From positions 1 to 27,426 of the forward strand of contig JAWOHX010000095.1 in NCBI GenBank assembly GCA_046484975.1: 27,426 nucleotides of DNA. Direction: 5' to 3'. How positions within the stretch are numbered: position 1 is the stretch's first letter; every line of letters begins with the position of its first letter. The stretch is from JAWOHX01 sp046484975 (lineage in GTDB: Bacteria; Bacillota; Clostridia; DUPQ01). Positions 17,582 through 25,210 of this stretch are shown in pieces. The notes under the pieces are model-generated. The model was not told the DNA's origin. It did no database searches and worked only from the letters and a program-made list of their open reading frames with translations. A program made the position numbers and the translations under genes.

Positions 17582-18273
17582 TTCAACTTGTACCCCACAC
17601 CTCTCACTGTTTCAATGTACCGGCTTTCCCCATCGGCATCCCCAAGGCTTTTCCGAAGATACCGTATATGGACATCCACTGTACGGGTATCGCCATAATA
17701 GTCAAACCCCCATACCTTCTCAAGAAGGACCTCCCTTGTGAATACCATCCCGGGGTTGCTGATGAATGTTTCCAACAGACTGAATTGCTTCAGGGGAAGG
17801 CTGACTGGAATTCCGTTCCTAATAACAGTATGGCGCGTACTGTCCAGGACCAGATCCATGTAATGGTGGACCGCCCCGCCCGTTTCGATTTCACTCAAGT
17901 TTCCCCGTCTCAATACGGCATGAATTCTTGCAACAAGTTCCTTGATGCTGAAAGGTTTTGTAATATAGTCGTCGCTGCCAAGCTCAAGTCCCAGAACCTT
18001 GTCCATCTCGCTTTTCCTGGCGGTGAGCATAATCACGGGGATGTCCTTGTATTCTACATTGCTCTTTAAGGATTTCAATATGGTCAAACCGTCACTCTGG
18101 GGAAGCATGATGTCCAGCAGAATCAGGTCAGGTATCAAGGTCTTCAAGCCTAAGAAAAAATCATTCCCATTCGTGTGGCAACTGACCTTGAAGCCTGCGG
18201 ATTCCAAATTGAATTGGATCAACTCCAGTATGTTCCTGTCGTCTTCCAACACGGAAACGGTTTTTCCTTCCAT
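17575..18273 (-). CDS. phoP: Phosphate regulon response regulator PhoP
   Basis: This OmpR/PhoB-family DNA-binding regulator has 232 residues. The receiver domain has the acidic pair Asp11-Asp12, phosphorylation site Asp54 in LILLDIMLP, Thr84 and Lys107 (ITKPFS). The C-terminal winged helix (about 130-232) carries GDTRTVDVHIRYLRKSLG and the terminal ETVRGVGYKL. It should be phosphorylated by PhoR under phosphate limitation and bind PHO box repeats such as those upstream of pstS. AGGAGG lies four bases before the ATG. It is 30 bp downstream of phoU and overlaps phoR by 7 bp, with no promoter evident in the gap. This suggests it is transcribed with pst and so autoregulated. Confidence 0.94.
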   Translation of the reverse strand: MEGKTVSVLEDDRNILELIQFNLESAGFKVSCHTNGNDFFLGLKTLIPDLILLDIMLPQSDGLTILKSLKSNVEYKDIPVIMLTARKSEMDKVLGLELGSDDYITKPFSIKELVARIHAVLRRGNLSEIETGGAVHHYMDLVLDSTRHTVIRNGIPVSLPLKQFSLLETFISNPGMVFTREVLLEKVWGFDYYGDTRTVDVHIRYLRKSLGDADGESRYIETVRGVGYKLKC

Positions 18274-18303
18274 GATGCCTCCTATTGTTTTATTCTATGC
18301 AAA

Positions 18304-19008
18304 TCAGTCTGTCCTGTCAAAGGGATTTCTGGTCAGGTGTTCCTTGTGGTAGTGGCTGGCAACATGGGAGTGTTCCCCTGTGATTGAATAGATCACCCAT
18401 TCACCGATGTTGGTGGCATGGTCAGCCATCCTTTCCAAATATTTGGCAATCAGCAGGAAGTCGATGACCTGGTCCACCGATTCGTTGTTTTCCTTGACAA
18501 TGGCGATAAGCTCGAACTTGATCCTGGAAAAAAGCTCATCAACATAGTCGTCACTGGCACATGTTTCATAGGCAAGCTCGAGATCGCTGTAGATATATGA
18601 AGTGATGGCCATATCCACCATTTTTCGTGTCATAGCCGCCATTTTCGGGATGTCGATGAGAGGTTTTATGTACTTCTGGCCTGCAAAACGAAGTGTCAGC
18701 TCTGAGATATCCGCAGCATTGTCTGCAATTCTTTCAAGGTCTGTGATCATTTTCAAAGCGGCAGTGATTCTTCGCAGGTCCTTTGCCAGGGGTTGCTGCC
18801 TGGCAATGAGATTCAGACATAATTTTTCAATGTGCGCTTCAATGTCATCAATGGCGTCATCTTCCTCGAAGACCTGCTTTGCAAGAGCCATGTCCTTGTT
18901 CTTCAGAGCCGTGATGGATTTGTCGATGGCTTCCTCCACAAGTGTTCCCATTTTGATTAGATTTTCGTGCAACTCCTTGAGTGCCTGGTCTAGTGCTGAT
19001 CTTGTCAT
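18304..19008 (-). CDS. phoU: Phosphate transport regulator PhoU
   Basis: PhoU is a soluble helical-bundle protein that couples the Pst transporter to PhoR signalling and keeps the regulon off when phosphate is plentiful. The 234 residues form two PhoU repeats. Metal-site motifs are visible: DLERIADNAADISE in the first half and YLERMADHATNIGEWV in the second. It is slightly longer than the usual ~215-225 because of a charged C-terminal tail (HVASHYHKEHLTRNPFDRTD). AAAGGAT about 8 nt upstream of the ATG serves as SD, and the gene starts 15 nt after the pstB stop. Order and motifs make the assignment secure. Confidence 0.95.
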   Translation of the reverse strand: MTRSALDQALKELHENLIKMGTLVEEAIDKSITALKNKDMALAKQVFEEDDAIDDIEAHIEKLCLNLIARQQPLAKDLRRITAALKMITDLERIADNAADISELTLRFAGQKYIKPLIDIPKMAAMTRKMVDMAITSYIYSDLELAYETCASDDYVDELFSRIKFELIAIVKENNESVDQVIDFLLIAKYLERMADHATNIGEWVIYSITGEHSHVASHYHKEHLTRNPFDRTD

Positions 19009-19023
19009 GGTAAATTATCCTTT

Positions 19024-19797
19024 CTAGCCGAATCTGCCCGTGATATAGTCTTCCGTCCTTTTGTCCACCGGAATGTTGAATATTTGTTCCGTGTCGCCAT
19101 ATTCTATCACTTCACCCAACAGGAAAAATGCTGTTTTGTCGGAGATGCGGCCTGCCTGTTGCATATTGTGGGTGACGATGATGATGGTGTACTTTTCCTT
19201 CAGTTCATTGACCAGGTCCTCGATCTTCAATGTTGCCATGGGGTCCAATGCTGAAGTCGGCTCATCCATGAGCACGACATCCGGTTCAACTGCAAGAACC
19301 CGTGCAATGCAAAGCCTTTGCTGCTGGCCGCCTGACAGGCTTAAGGCACTCTGCCTGAGCCTGTCCTTGACTTCCTCCCAAAGGGCTGCATTCCGAAGGC
19401 TTCTCTCAACCACCATGTCCAGTTGTGATTTTGACCGCATCCCATGGATCCGCGGCCCATATGCCACATTGTCATAAATGGACATGGGGAAGGGGTTTGG
19501 CTTCTGAAACACCATCCCCACCTTCTTCCTGAGTGCAACGATGTCGCAGTTTCCATAGATGTCCTCGCCGTCTATAAACACGTCCCCGCTGATCCTGACG
19601 GAGGGGATCAGGTCAGTCATCCTGTTCAGGGTCTTCAGGAATGTTGATTTGCCACAGCCGGAAGGGCCGATGAGGGCAGTGACCATCCTCTCACTGACAT
19701 CAATTGTAACATCTTTCAGGGCCTGGGCGTTCCCGTAGAACAGATTGAGATTCACCGTCCGTATCTTTGGTTGTTCTTTCATTTTCAACTGGTCCAT
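19024..19797 (-). CDS. pstB: Phosphate ABC transporter ATP-binding protein PstB
   Basis: PstB is the ATPase that powers high-affinity phosphate import through PstC-PstA at the cytoplasmic membrane face. The 257-residue length is standard. Walker A GPSGCGKS lies at 44-51, the signature is LSLSGGQQQRLCIAR, and Walker B plus the D loop is VVLMDEPTSALDP. PstB-specific blocks such as FLKTLNRMTDLIP and VGMVFQKPNPFPMSIYDNVA separate it from other ABC ATPases. AAGGAG about 7 nt upstream sets the ATG at 19797. Its stop is 15 nt before phoU and its start 14 nt after pstA, consistent with one operon. Confidence 0.97.
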   Translation of the reverse strand: MDQLKMKEQPKIRTVNLNLFYGNAQALKDVTIDVSERMVTALIGPSGCGKSTFLKTLNRMTDLIPSVRISGDVFIDGEDIYGNCDIVALRKKVGMVFQKPNPFPMSIYDNVAYGPRIHGMRSKSQLDMVVERSLRNAALWEEVKDRLRQSALSLSGGQQQRLCIARVLAVEPDVVLMDEPTSALDPMATLKIEDLVNELKEKYTIIIVTHNMQQAGRISDKTAFFLLGEVIEYGDTEQIFNIPVDKRTEDYITGRFG

Positions 19798-19811
19798 CTT
19801 GTTCTCCTTGT

Positions 19812-20720
19812 CTAGTGTCTTTTGACTTTTTTTCTGAAATATATCCGGAGCACATTGGCCATCATGTTCAGAATGACGATCATCACCACAAGCACAAAGG
19901 CAGTGCCGTATGCGATGGGCCTCACCGTGGAGATGGAATGATGCTGTGTCGCCATAATGTATAGGTGGTAGGGGAGGGCCATGAACTGACTCATGACTGA
20001 GTCCGGAAGGAAAGGAAGGAAGAAGGCTGCTCCCGTGAACAGGATGGGTGCTGTTTCCCCGGCGGCACGGGAAAGACCCAATATGGCTCCGGTCAGCATC
20101 CCAGGTAGCGCTTGCGGCAGGACGATGGTGCCGATCATCCTTGATTTCGTCGCTCCGAGTGCAAGGGATCCCTCCCTGTAGGAATCAGGTACGGTCTTGA
20201 GCGCTTCTTCACTGGAGGTGATGGTGACAGGCAGGGTGAGAAGGGCCAGGGTAAGGCTGGAGGCAAGCAACGAAGGGCGCAGTCCCATGTATTGAATGAA
20301 AAAGGCCATACCGAAGAGTCCAAAGACAATGGAAGGGACACCGGAGAGGTTCCGGATGGCCATGCGGACAATCCTTGTGAAGACACCCGGCCTGGAATAT
20401 TCATTCAGGTAGATGGCGCTGAATACACCAAGGGGGACGGAGAACAATGTGGTGAGCACCGCCAGGTAGAAGGTGCCAAGGATGGCGGGGAATATCCCGC
20501 CCTGGGTCATTCCTTCCCGCGGCATTTCGCTGAGGAATTCAAAACTGATGGATGAATACCCCTTGCTGATGATGTCAAACAGAATGTAGGACAGGATGAG
20601 CACCACAGTGACCATGCATAGACGCAGTAGTAAAAACCCCAGAGCCTGTGGGATGGCTCCTTTCCTGGTCTTGGTAGTAAAGCTCTTCATTCGTGGATAT
20701 TTCGATATATTCCCACGCAT
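19812..20720 (-). CDS. pstA: Phosphate ABC transporter permease PstA
   Basis: PstA is one of the two membrane permeases of the high-affinity phosphate importer. The 302 residues hold about six membrane segments, beginning with LLLRLCMVTVVLILSYILF after a basic cytoplasmic N terminus. The EAA-type loop that contacts PstB is ALKTVPDSYREGSLALGATK, followed by VLPQALPGMLTGAILGLSRA and GETAPILFTGAAFF, all typical of PstA. Its ATG is separated from the pstC stop by one base, and the G-rich SD lies inside the end of pstC, so translation is closely coupled. Confidence 0.96.
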   Translation of the reverse strand: MRGNISKYPRMKSFTTKTRKGAIPQALGFLLLRLCMVTVVLILSYILFDIISKGYSSISFEFLSEMPREGMTQGGIFPAILGTFYLAVLTTLFSVPLGVFSAIYLNEYSRPGVFTRIVRMAIRNLSGVPSIVFGLFGMAFFIQYMGLRPSLLASSLTLALLTLPVTITSSEEALKTVPDSYREGSLALGATKSRMIGTIVLPQALPGMLTGAILGLSRAAGETAPILFTGAAFFLPFLPDSVMSQFMALPYHLYIMATQHHSISTVRPIAYGTAFVLVVMIVILNMMANVLRIYFRKKVKRH

Positions 20721-20721
20721 T

Positions 20722-21597
20722 TTATGTCCCCCCCTTTTTCTTGTTCAGGATGAGGTCGGACGTCAGGTTCACCAGGAATGTCATCAGGAAGAGGACCAGT
20801 CCCAAGGCGAACAGGGCATAATAGTGGGTTGTGTTGTACGGAACTTCCCCCATTTCGATGGCAATGGTGGCGGTCATGGTCATGACAGGATCAAGGATGG
20901 ATGAGGGCATTGCACGAACATTGCCCGTTACCATCAGGACGGTCATCGTCTCACCGATGGCCCGCCCCATACCAAGCATGGTGGAGGCAATGACCCCGGA
21001 TTTTGCAGCGGGCAGGGTGACCTTCACCAGTGTCTGCCACCTGCTTGCACCCAATGCAAGGGATGCCTCCTTGTATTCAAGCGGAACGGCATAGATTGCG
21101 TCCTCGGATATGCTGATGATGGTGGGAAGAGCCATGATGGCCAACAGGATGCCGCCATTGAGAGCAGTCAGACCATGGGTCAGATTGAACATCCGGGAGA
21201 TGATTGGATTGAGGACCACCAATCCGAAGAAGCCGATGACAACTGACGGAATACCTGCCAGGATTTCAAGGAACGGCTTCAAGACCTCGCGGGTCCTGGG
21301 GGCGGCGACCTCTGCCAGATAAGCGGCGCAACCGACTCCCACCGGTATCGCGAACAACAGGGACAGTCCAGTCACAATCAATGTCCCGACAACCATGGTG
21401 CGGATGCCATATGTGTTGGATACATAGGAAGTCGGATTCCAGAACTGATCGGTGAAAAAAGCCTTCAATCCGATTTCCTGGAAAAAGGGGATGCTTCTGC
21501 TTGCAAGCAGCACCAGGATGGCCACCAGGACGAATATGACGAAAATGCCATTCATGGAGAAAAATATCTTTATGATGCGTTCCTTCGGACTGTTCAT
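20722..21597 (-). CDS. pstC: Phosphate ABC transporter permease PstC
   Basis: PstC is the second permease of the importer, partner of PstA. The 291 residues contain about six transmembrane segments, the first at roughly 13-33. The cytoplasmic coupling loop is AVPLEYKEASLALGASRWQT and is followed by VTLPAAKSGVIASTMLGMGR and AIGETMTVLMVTG, diagnostic for PstC. The terminal region ends NLTSDLILNKKKGGT. AAGGAG lies upstream of the ATG. A 90-bp gap holding an inverted repeat separates it from pstS, while its 3' end is one base from pstA. Confidence 0.96.
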   Translation of the reverse strand: MNSPKERIIKIFFSMNGIFVIFVLVAILVLLASRSIPFFQEIGLKAFFTDQFWNPTSYVSNTYGIRTMVVGTLIVTGLSLLFAIPVGVGCAAYLAEVAAPRTREVLKPFLEILAGIPSVVIGFFGLVVLNPIISRMFNLTHGLTALNGGILLAIMALPTIISISEDAIYAVPLEYKEASLALGASRWQTLVKVTLPAAKSGVIASTMLGMGRAIGETMTVLMVTGNVRAMPSSILDPVMTMTATIAIEMGEVPYNTTHYYALFALGLVLFLMTFLVNLTSDLILNKKKGGT

Positions 21598-21628
21598 GAA
21601 CTATCTCCTTCCGCATTCTCATGACATG

Positions 21629-21663
21629 TGCCAGCCCCTGCATGTTTCAACAGAGGGCTGGCA
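21629..21663 (-). other. Stem-loop between pstS and pstC
   Basis: TGCCAGCCC (21629-21637) and GGGCTGGCA (21655-21663) form a perfect 9-bp, GC-rich stem around a 17-nt loop that can itself pair partly (CTG with CAG, TG with CA). It follows pstS and precedes the pstC ribosome binding site. No T-run follows on the transcribed strand, so it is not a standard intrinsic terminator. A role in limiting read-through or protecting the pstS mRNA end is inferred, by analogy with other binding-protein transport operons. Confidence 0.7.
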
Positions 21664-21687
21664 TCAGTCGATTGATGTTGAGGAATA

Positions 21688-22644
21688 TTATTTCAGGTTC
21701 TCGCTGTTTTGCTTGTTGTACTCATCCGTGATGGGGAAAAACCCGGATTCCACAACGACTTTCTGGCCGTCATCACTGAAGACAAATTCCAGATAATTCT
21801 TCAGGGCGCCTGACGGGGTCCCGTCGGTGTAATGGTAGAGGGGACGAACCAGCGGGTAGAGTCCGCTTGTAATGTTGGCCATTTCAAGTGGGGTGGTTGG
21901 GGTCTTGCTTGCATCCTCTGCAACCATGAGGACTTTCAATCCCTGCTTGGCATTCCCGCCTTCTGCAGCATAACCGATGCCGACATATCCGATTCCTGCA
22001 ATGTCTGCCATGACGCCTTCCACGATGGCGGCATTCCCGCTCATCATCTTCTTGTCATTGGAATAATCCGCCTTGACCACGGTATCCCTGAAGTAAGAGA
22101 ATGTCCCGGAGGTGCTCTGGCGTCCATATGCGGATATGGCCATGTCATTGCCGCCAACTTCTTTCCAGTTTTTGATTGCGCCGCTGTAGATTCCTCCGAT
22201 CTGTGCGAATGTCAGGGATGTGAGAGGATTGTCCTTGTGGACGATGATGGCCAGCCCATCCTGGGAGAAGACAAAGGGGACCGGGTTGACGCCATTGTTC
22301 TTGGCCTGCTGGATTTCTGAATCTGACATTGCCCTTGAGGAATTGGCTATGTCAATCTGTTTGTTGATAAGGGCTGCAATGCCTGTTCCGGATCCTCCAC
22401 CGGTGACAGCGAACTGGACCTTGGGATGGATTGCAGAATACACTTCCGTCAGACGTTGGACCATGTTCACTTCCGTATCGGAGCCACGGATCTGATAGGA
22501 ACCGGTCAACTCAGAAGCCGGAGTGGGGGTTGTGCCAGGGCTCGTTGTGGGCTGATCCACTGACCTGTTGCATCCTGTGAAGGCAAAGAGAAATGTAAGT
22601 GCAATAACAAGTGCGATTATTTTTTTTACGTGAGTCTTTTTCAT
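21688..22644 (-). CDS. pstS: Phosphate-binding lipoprotein PstS
   Basis: PstS captures phosphate outside the membrane and delivers it to PstC-PstA. The 318 residues begin with a lysine-rich N terminus and a hydrophobic core (IIALVIALTFLFAF) leading to a lipobox with Cys25 (FTGC), then a Thr/Pro-rich linker (QPTTSPGTTPTPASE). Phosphate-binding segments are IRGSDTE, TGGGSGTGIAAL, IANSSRAMSD and YGRQSTSGTFSYFRD. The start is the ATG at 22642-22644, because GGAGG lies 5 nt upstream. A TTG four codons earlier overlaps that SD and is rejected. It is the first gene of the operon and lies directly behind a PHO box array. Confidence 0.96.
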   Translation of the reverse strand: MKKTHVKKIIALVIALTFLFAFTGCNRSVDQPTTSPGTTPTPASELTGSYQIRGSDTEVNMVQRLTEVYSAIHPKVQFAVTGGGSGTGIAALINKQIDIANSSRAMSDSEIQQAKNNGVNPVPFVFSQDGLAIIVHKDNPLTSLTFAQIGGIYSGAIKNWKEVGGNDMAISAYGRQSTSGTFSYFRDTVVKADYSNDKKMMSGNAAIVEGVMADIAGIGYVGIGYAAEGGNAKQGLKVLMVAEDASKTPTTPLEMANITSGLYPLVRPLYHYTDGTPSGALKNYLEFVFSDDGQKVVVESGFFPITDEYNKQNSENLK

Positions 22645-22676
22645 ATTTTCCTCCAATTCATTTACGATTCACAACA

Positions 22677-22682
22677 AAGATA
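22677..22682 (-). promoter_or_regulatory. Candidate -10 of the pst promoter
   Basis: Read on the minus strand, TATCTT (4 of 6 to consensus) lies nine bases downstream of the last PHO-box repeat, in a place suited to a PhoP-activated promoter without a good -35. The match is weak and a neighbouring hexamer could serve instead. Confidence 0.35.
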
Positions 22683-22691
22683 CAACATTCC

Positions 22692-22731
22692 CTTTAAAGG
22701 AAGATTAAGCGGGTGTTAAATTCATGTTAAA
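22692..22731 (-). promoter_or_regulatory. PHO box array, predicted PhoP binding site
   Basis: On the minus strand, reading towards pstS, four 7-bp units are spaced by exactly 4 bp: TTTAACA (22731-22725), TTTAACA (22720-22714), CTTAATC (22709-22703) and TTTAAAG (22698-22692). This matches the Bacillus-type PHO box of TT[ACT]A[CT]A-like repeats with an 11-bp period on one DNA face. The first two units are identical and the last two more degenerate. The array ends about 50 bp upstream of the pstS ATG. PhoP binding is inferred from this pattern and from phoP lying in the same cluster. Confidence 0.82.
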
Positions 22732-22788
22732 GTGAAGGCATGCATGGAAAGGCAAATGAAGAGGGGAGGCTGGATGAGGAAACCGGAG

Positions 22789-23877
22789 TCATACGCCATA
22801 GATCCTGGCCATTTCCTTGATCCTGTCCGTGATGGGGAGATGCTGGGTGCATTTTTCCTCACATATCCTGCATTCTATGCAGTCCCTCAGGTTTTCTGCC
22901 GGGATTCTCCAGTGTACCCTGAGATTGCTCTTCATATCCTGTTCCGAGGAGAGCATCATGATGTTGTAGTTCTGCATGTATTTTGATACCTCTATGTTCT
23001 GCGGGCAAGGCTCGCAATAACGGCATCCGGTGCAGAGCGTGTTGAATTGATCCGTGGATTTTTCCAGGAGTTCCTGAAGGAATGCTTCCGAAAAGGAGGG
23101 AGGGGTGTCCGCGTAGCCTGCATTCATCATAACATGGTCCATGGAATCCATCCCTGTCAGCGCACAGGTGATTTCCTTGTGGGAGATGTTGAAATTGATG
23201 GCGGCTTCAATGATGTCTGTGTGGTCCTTCACCATGTAGGCGAAAGCCTCCGGATTCCTGGGCAACAGGCCGCCGCCCAGGGGGTTCATGGTGACCACCC
23301 CCAGCCCGTTTTCATAAGCCGCACGGATGCCCTTGTTCCTGTATTTGAAATTGATGATGTTGTACCCCACCGTCATCCCGTCAAAAAGACCCCTTGATAC
23401 GATGTCGGCAATCTCGTCGTCGTTGCAATGGGTGGAAAAGCAGATATGGTCGATGAGCCCCTCATCCTTTGCCTTCAGGCATGCATCATATGCCCCGTTT
23501 TTTTTCGTCCTGTTGTTGAAATCCTCCATATTCATCACGCACCAGATGTGAAAGAAATCAATCTTGTCGCGGTTGAGGCGTTTGAGGGAATTCTCCAGGC
23601 TTTCCCTTACCTTACTTCCATCCGAGGAAGCGCATTTCGTGGACACATAGTAATTTCCCTTCATCTCCTTGAAGGCATGCCCGAAGATGGATTCGCTCTG
23701 GTCATCGTTGTAGTAAGGTGCGGTGTCAAAGTAGTTGATACCCAGCTCAAAGGCTTTTTTCACCATCCCTCCACACAGGTCATAATCATATTTCTTGTCA
23801 ATGGATGGGAACCGCATCCCGCCGAATCCGACAACGGATATTTCCTTGCCTGTTCTTCCATATTTCTTATACTTCAT
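22789..23877 (-). CDS. Aldo/keto reductase with C-terminal 4Fe-4S domain
   Basis: This 362-residue cytoplasmic oxidoreductase fuses an aldo/keto reductase barrel to a two-cluster ferredoxin-like tail. Barrel features are KEISVVGFGGMRFP near the N terminus, the catalytic Asp51 and Tyr55/56 region (YFDTAPYYND), Lys81 (VSTKC) and His110 (DFFHIW). The tail has CxxCxxCxxCP (Cys282, 285, 288, 291) and CxxCxxCxxxC (Cys333, 336, 339, 343), predicting two [4Fe-4S] clusters. Substrate and electron donor are unknown; such proteins are common in anaerobic Clostridia. I place the start at the ATG at 23875-23877, where homology begins (MKYKKYGRTG) and AGAGG is 6-7 nt upstream; the longer open frame runs back into argJ. 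The gene starts 13 nt after the argJ stop. Confidence 0.92.
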   Translation of the reverse strand: MKYKKYGRTGKEISVVGFGGMRFPSIDKKYDYDLCGGMVKKAFELGINYFDTAPYYNDDQSESIFGHAFKEMKGNYYVSTKCASSDGSKVRESLENSLKRLNRDKIDFFHIWCVMNMEDFNNRTKKNGAYDACLKAKDEGLIDHICFSTHCNDDEIADIVSRGLFDGMTVGYNIINFKYRNKGIRAAYENGLGVVTMNPLGGGLLPRNPEAFAYMVKDHTDIIEAAINFNISHKEITCALTGMDSMDHVMMNAGYADTPPSFSEAFLQELLEKSTDQFNTLCTGCRYCEPCPQNIEVSKYMQNYNIMMLSSEQDMKSNLRVHWRIPAENLRDCIECRICEEKCTQHLPITDRIKEMARIYGV

Positions 23878-23890
23878 CCCAAACCTCTTT

Positions 23891-25081
23891 CTATGTCCTG
23901 TAATTGGCATTGATTCTGACATAATCCAGGGAAAAATCGCAGGTCCACATGGTGTCGCAGACATCCCCGCTGTCCAGATCGATATGGACATCCACCGCAT
24001 TGCTGGATAGAATTCTTTTTGCCTCCTGCTCTTCGAAGCCTAAGGCCTTTCCTTTTGAAAACAGAAGCAGGGGACCGATGGCGATGCTGGCTTTACCGGG
24101 ATCGAACCGCACACCGGAATAGCCCATTGCAGTCAAAATCCTTCCCCAGTTTGCATCCTCACCGAAAAAGGCGGTTTTGACAAGAGGGGATTTTGCCACC
24201 GCGTTGAGAATGGAATGGGCATCCCTCCGGGTTTTTGCGCGGGTGACATGAATGGATATGAGCTTTGTCGCCCCTTCACCGTCTTGTACGATCATTTTCG
24301 AAAGCTCGACGGCCACCTGCTTCAAGGCCCCGACAAATGCCTGGTATCCGATTGTCCCCTCCAGAATCTCCGGGCACCCTGAAAGGCCGTTGGCCATCAC
24401 GATGTATTTGTCGCAGACACTGGTGTCTCCATCGACGGATATCCTGTTGAATGATGCGTCGCAGGACTCCTGGACTGCCTTTCGCAAGGCTTGTTTTTCG
24501 ATGGCCGCGTCAGTGGTGATGAGGGAAATCATGGTTGCCATGTCTGGATGGATCATCCCGGAGCCCTTTGCCATCCCGCCGACCACTACACTTCTGCCCT
24601 GAATGTCCACCATGATAGAATACTCTTTCGGGAAGGTATCCGTGGTCATGATGGCCCTTGCGGCGTCATGGCTGTTGATGGAGAGCTTGCCGCAGGCATC
24701 ACGGATGCCGGCGGATATCTTTTCCATGGGAAGGGGATGCCCGATGACCCCAGTGGAGGCTGTGAGGACATCCGAAGGGTTGAGGGACAGGAGAAAAGCC
24801 GTTTCGGAGGCCATGCGCAGGGCATCCCGGTCTCCTGCAGGGCCGATGCATGCATTGGCGTTCCCACTGTTGATGACGATGGCCCGGGCTTCCATGTTCC
24901 TTAGGTTTTTTCTGGTCAGCAGAAGGGAATGGCCCTTCACCCTGTTTTTGGTATACACCCCGTAAGCCCTGCAGGGGGCGTCCGAATAAACCAGTGCAAG
25001 ATCAAGACCGTTGGTTTTTTTGATCCCGCAACCAACCCCAGCCGCCAGGAACCCTTTGGGGGCAGTGACTCCTTTTTCCAT
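23891..25081 (-). CDS. argJ: Bifunctional glutamate N-acetyltransferase/ornithine acetyltransferase
   Basis: ArgJ transfers the acetyl group from N-acetylornithine to glutamate in the cyclic arginine pathway and, in bifunctional forms, also uses acetyl-CoA. The precursor self-cleaves before a nucleophilic Thr; here the site is Ala182-Thr183 in GMIHPDMATMIS. Other signatures are TAPKGFLAAGVGCGIKK at the N terminus, NSGNANACIG (71-80), TASTGVIGHPLPM (108-119) and GEDANWGRILTAMGYSG. I start at the ATG at 25079-25081 (396 residues), with AGGTGG about 10 nt upstream. A start nine codons earlier (25108) has no SD and lies about 3 nt from the predicted -10 hexamer. No other arginine gene is in the window, so whether the enzyme is bifunctional cannot be judged from context. 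Confidence 0.95.
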   Translation of the reverse strand: MEKGVTAPKGFLAAGVGCGIKKTNGLDLALVYSDAPCRAYGVYTKNRVKGHSLLLTRKNLRNMEARAIVINSGNANACIGPAGDRDALRMASETAFLLSLNPSDVLTASTGVIGHPLPMEKISAGIRDACGKLSINSHDAARAIMTTDTFPKEYSIMVDIQGRSVVVGGMAKGSGMIHPDMATMISLITTDAAIEKQALRKAVQESCDASFNRISVDGDTSVCDKYIVMANGLSGCPEILEGTIGYQAFVGALKQVAVELSKMIVQDGEGATKLISIHVTRAKTRRDAHSILNAVAKSPLVKTAFFGEDANWGRILTAMGYSGVRFDPGKASIAIGPLLLFSKGKALGFEEQEAKRILSSNAVDVHIDLDSGDVCDTMWTCDFSLDYVRINANYRT

Positions 25082-25110
25082 GGATGATTTCCCACCTTTT
25101 CTTTTCATTT

Positions 25111-25139
25111 ATCATAACATACCACCAGGGATGTTTCCA
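25111..25139 (-). promoter_or_regulatory. Putative promoter of argJ
   Basis: On the minus strand an extended -10, TGTTATGAT (25119-25111), has TGGAAA (25139-25134, 4 of 6) 17 bp upstream. Initiation would fall near 25104, downstream of the alternative ATG at 25108, which supports the internal start at 25081. I see no convincing ARG box. Confidence 0.5.
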
Positions 25140-25171
25140 TTTGAAAAATCCCGTGTCTTTGCTGCAGGAAA

Positions 25172-25182
25172 TATAATATAAT
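25172..25182 (+). promoter_or_regulatory. Overlapping -10 hexamers of EamA transporter gene
   Basis: Two perfect TATAAT hexamers share one base (25172-25177 and 25177-25182), about 30 nt before the ATG. No good -35 sits at normal spacing, so only the -10 part is supported. The region is shared with the divergent argJ promoter. Confidence 0.5.
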
Positions 25183-25210
25183 GTTTTAAAACAAACAGCA
25201 AGGAACCGGC

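Noticed and set aside
22645..22656. TTG four codons upstream as the pstS start
   Set aside because: It overlaps the GGAGG ribosome binding site; the ATG at 22644 has correct spacing and begins a normal signal peptide.
22645..22788. Intrinsic terminator after the aldo/keto reductase gene
   Set aside because: I looked for a GC-rich stem followed by T residues on the minus strand and found none.
23878..24000. Longer aldo/keto reductase starting at 24000
   Set aside because: The extra 41 residues overlap argJ codons and resemble no reductase N terminus; the ATG at 23877 has an SD and starts the family homology.
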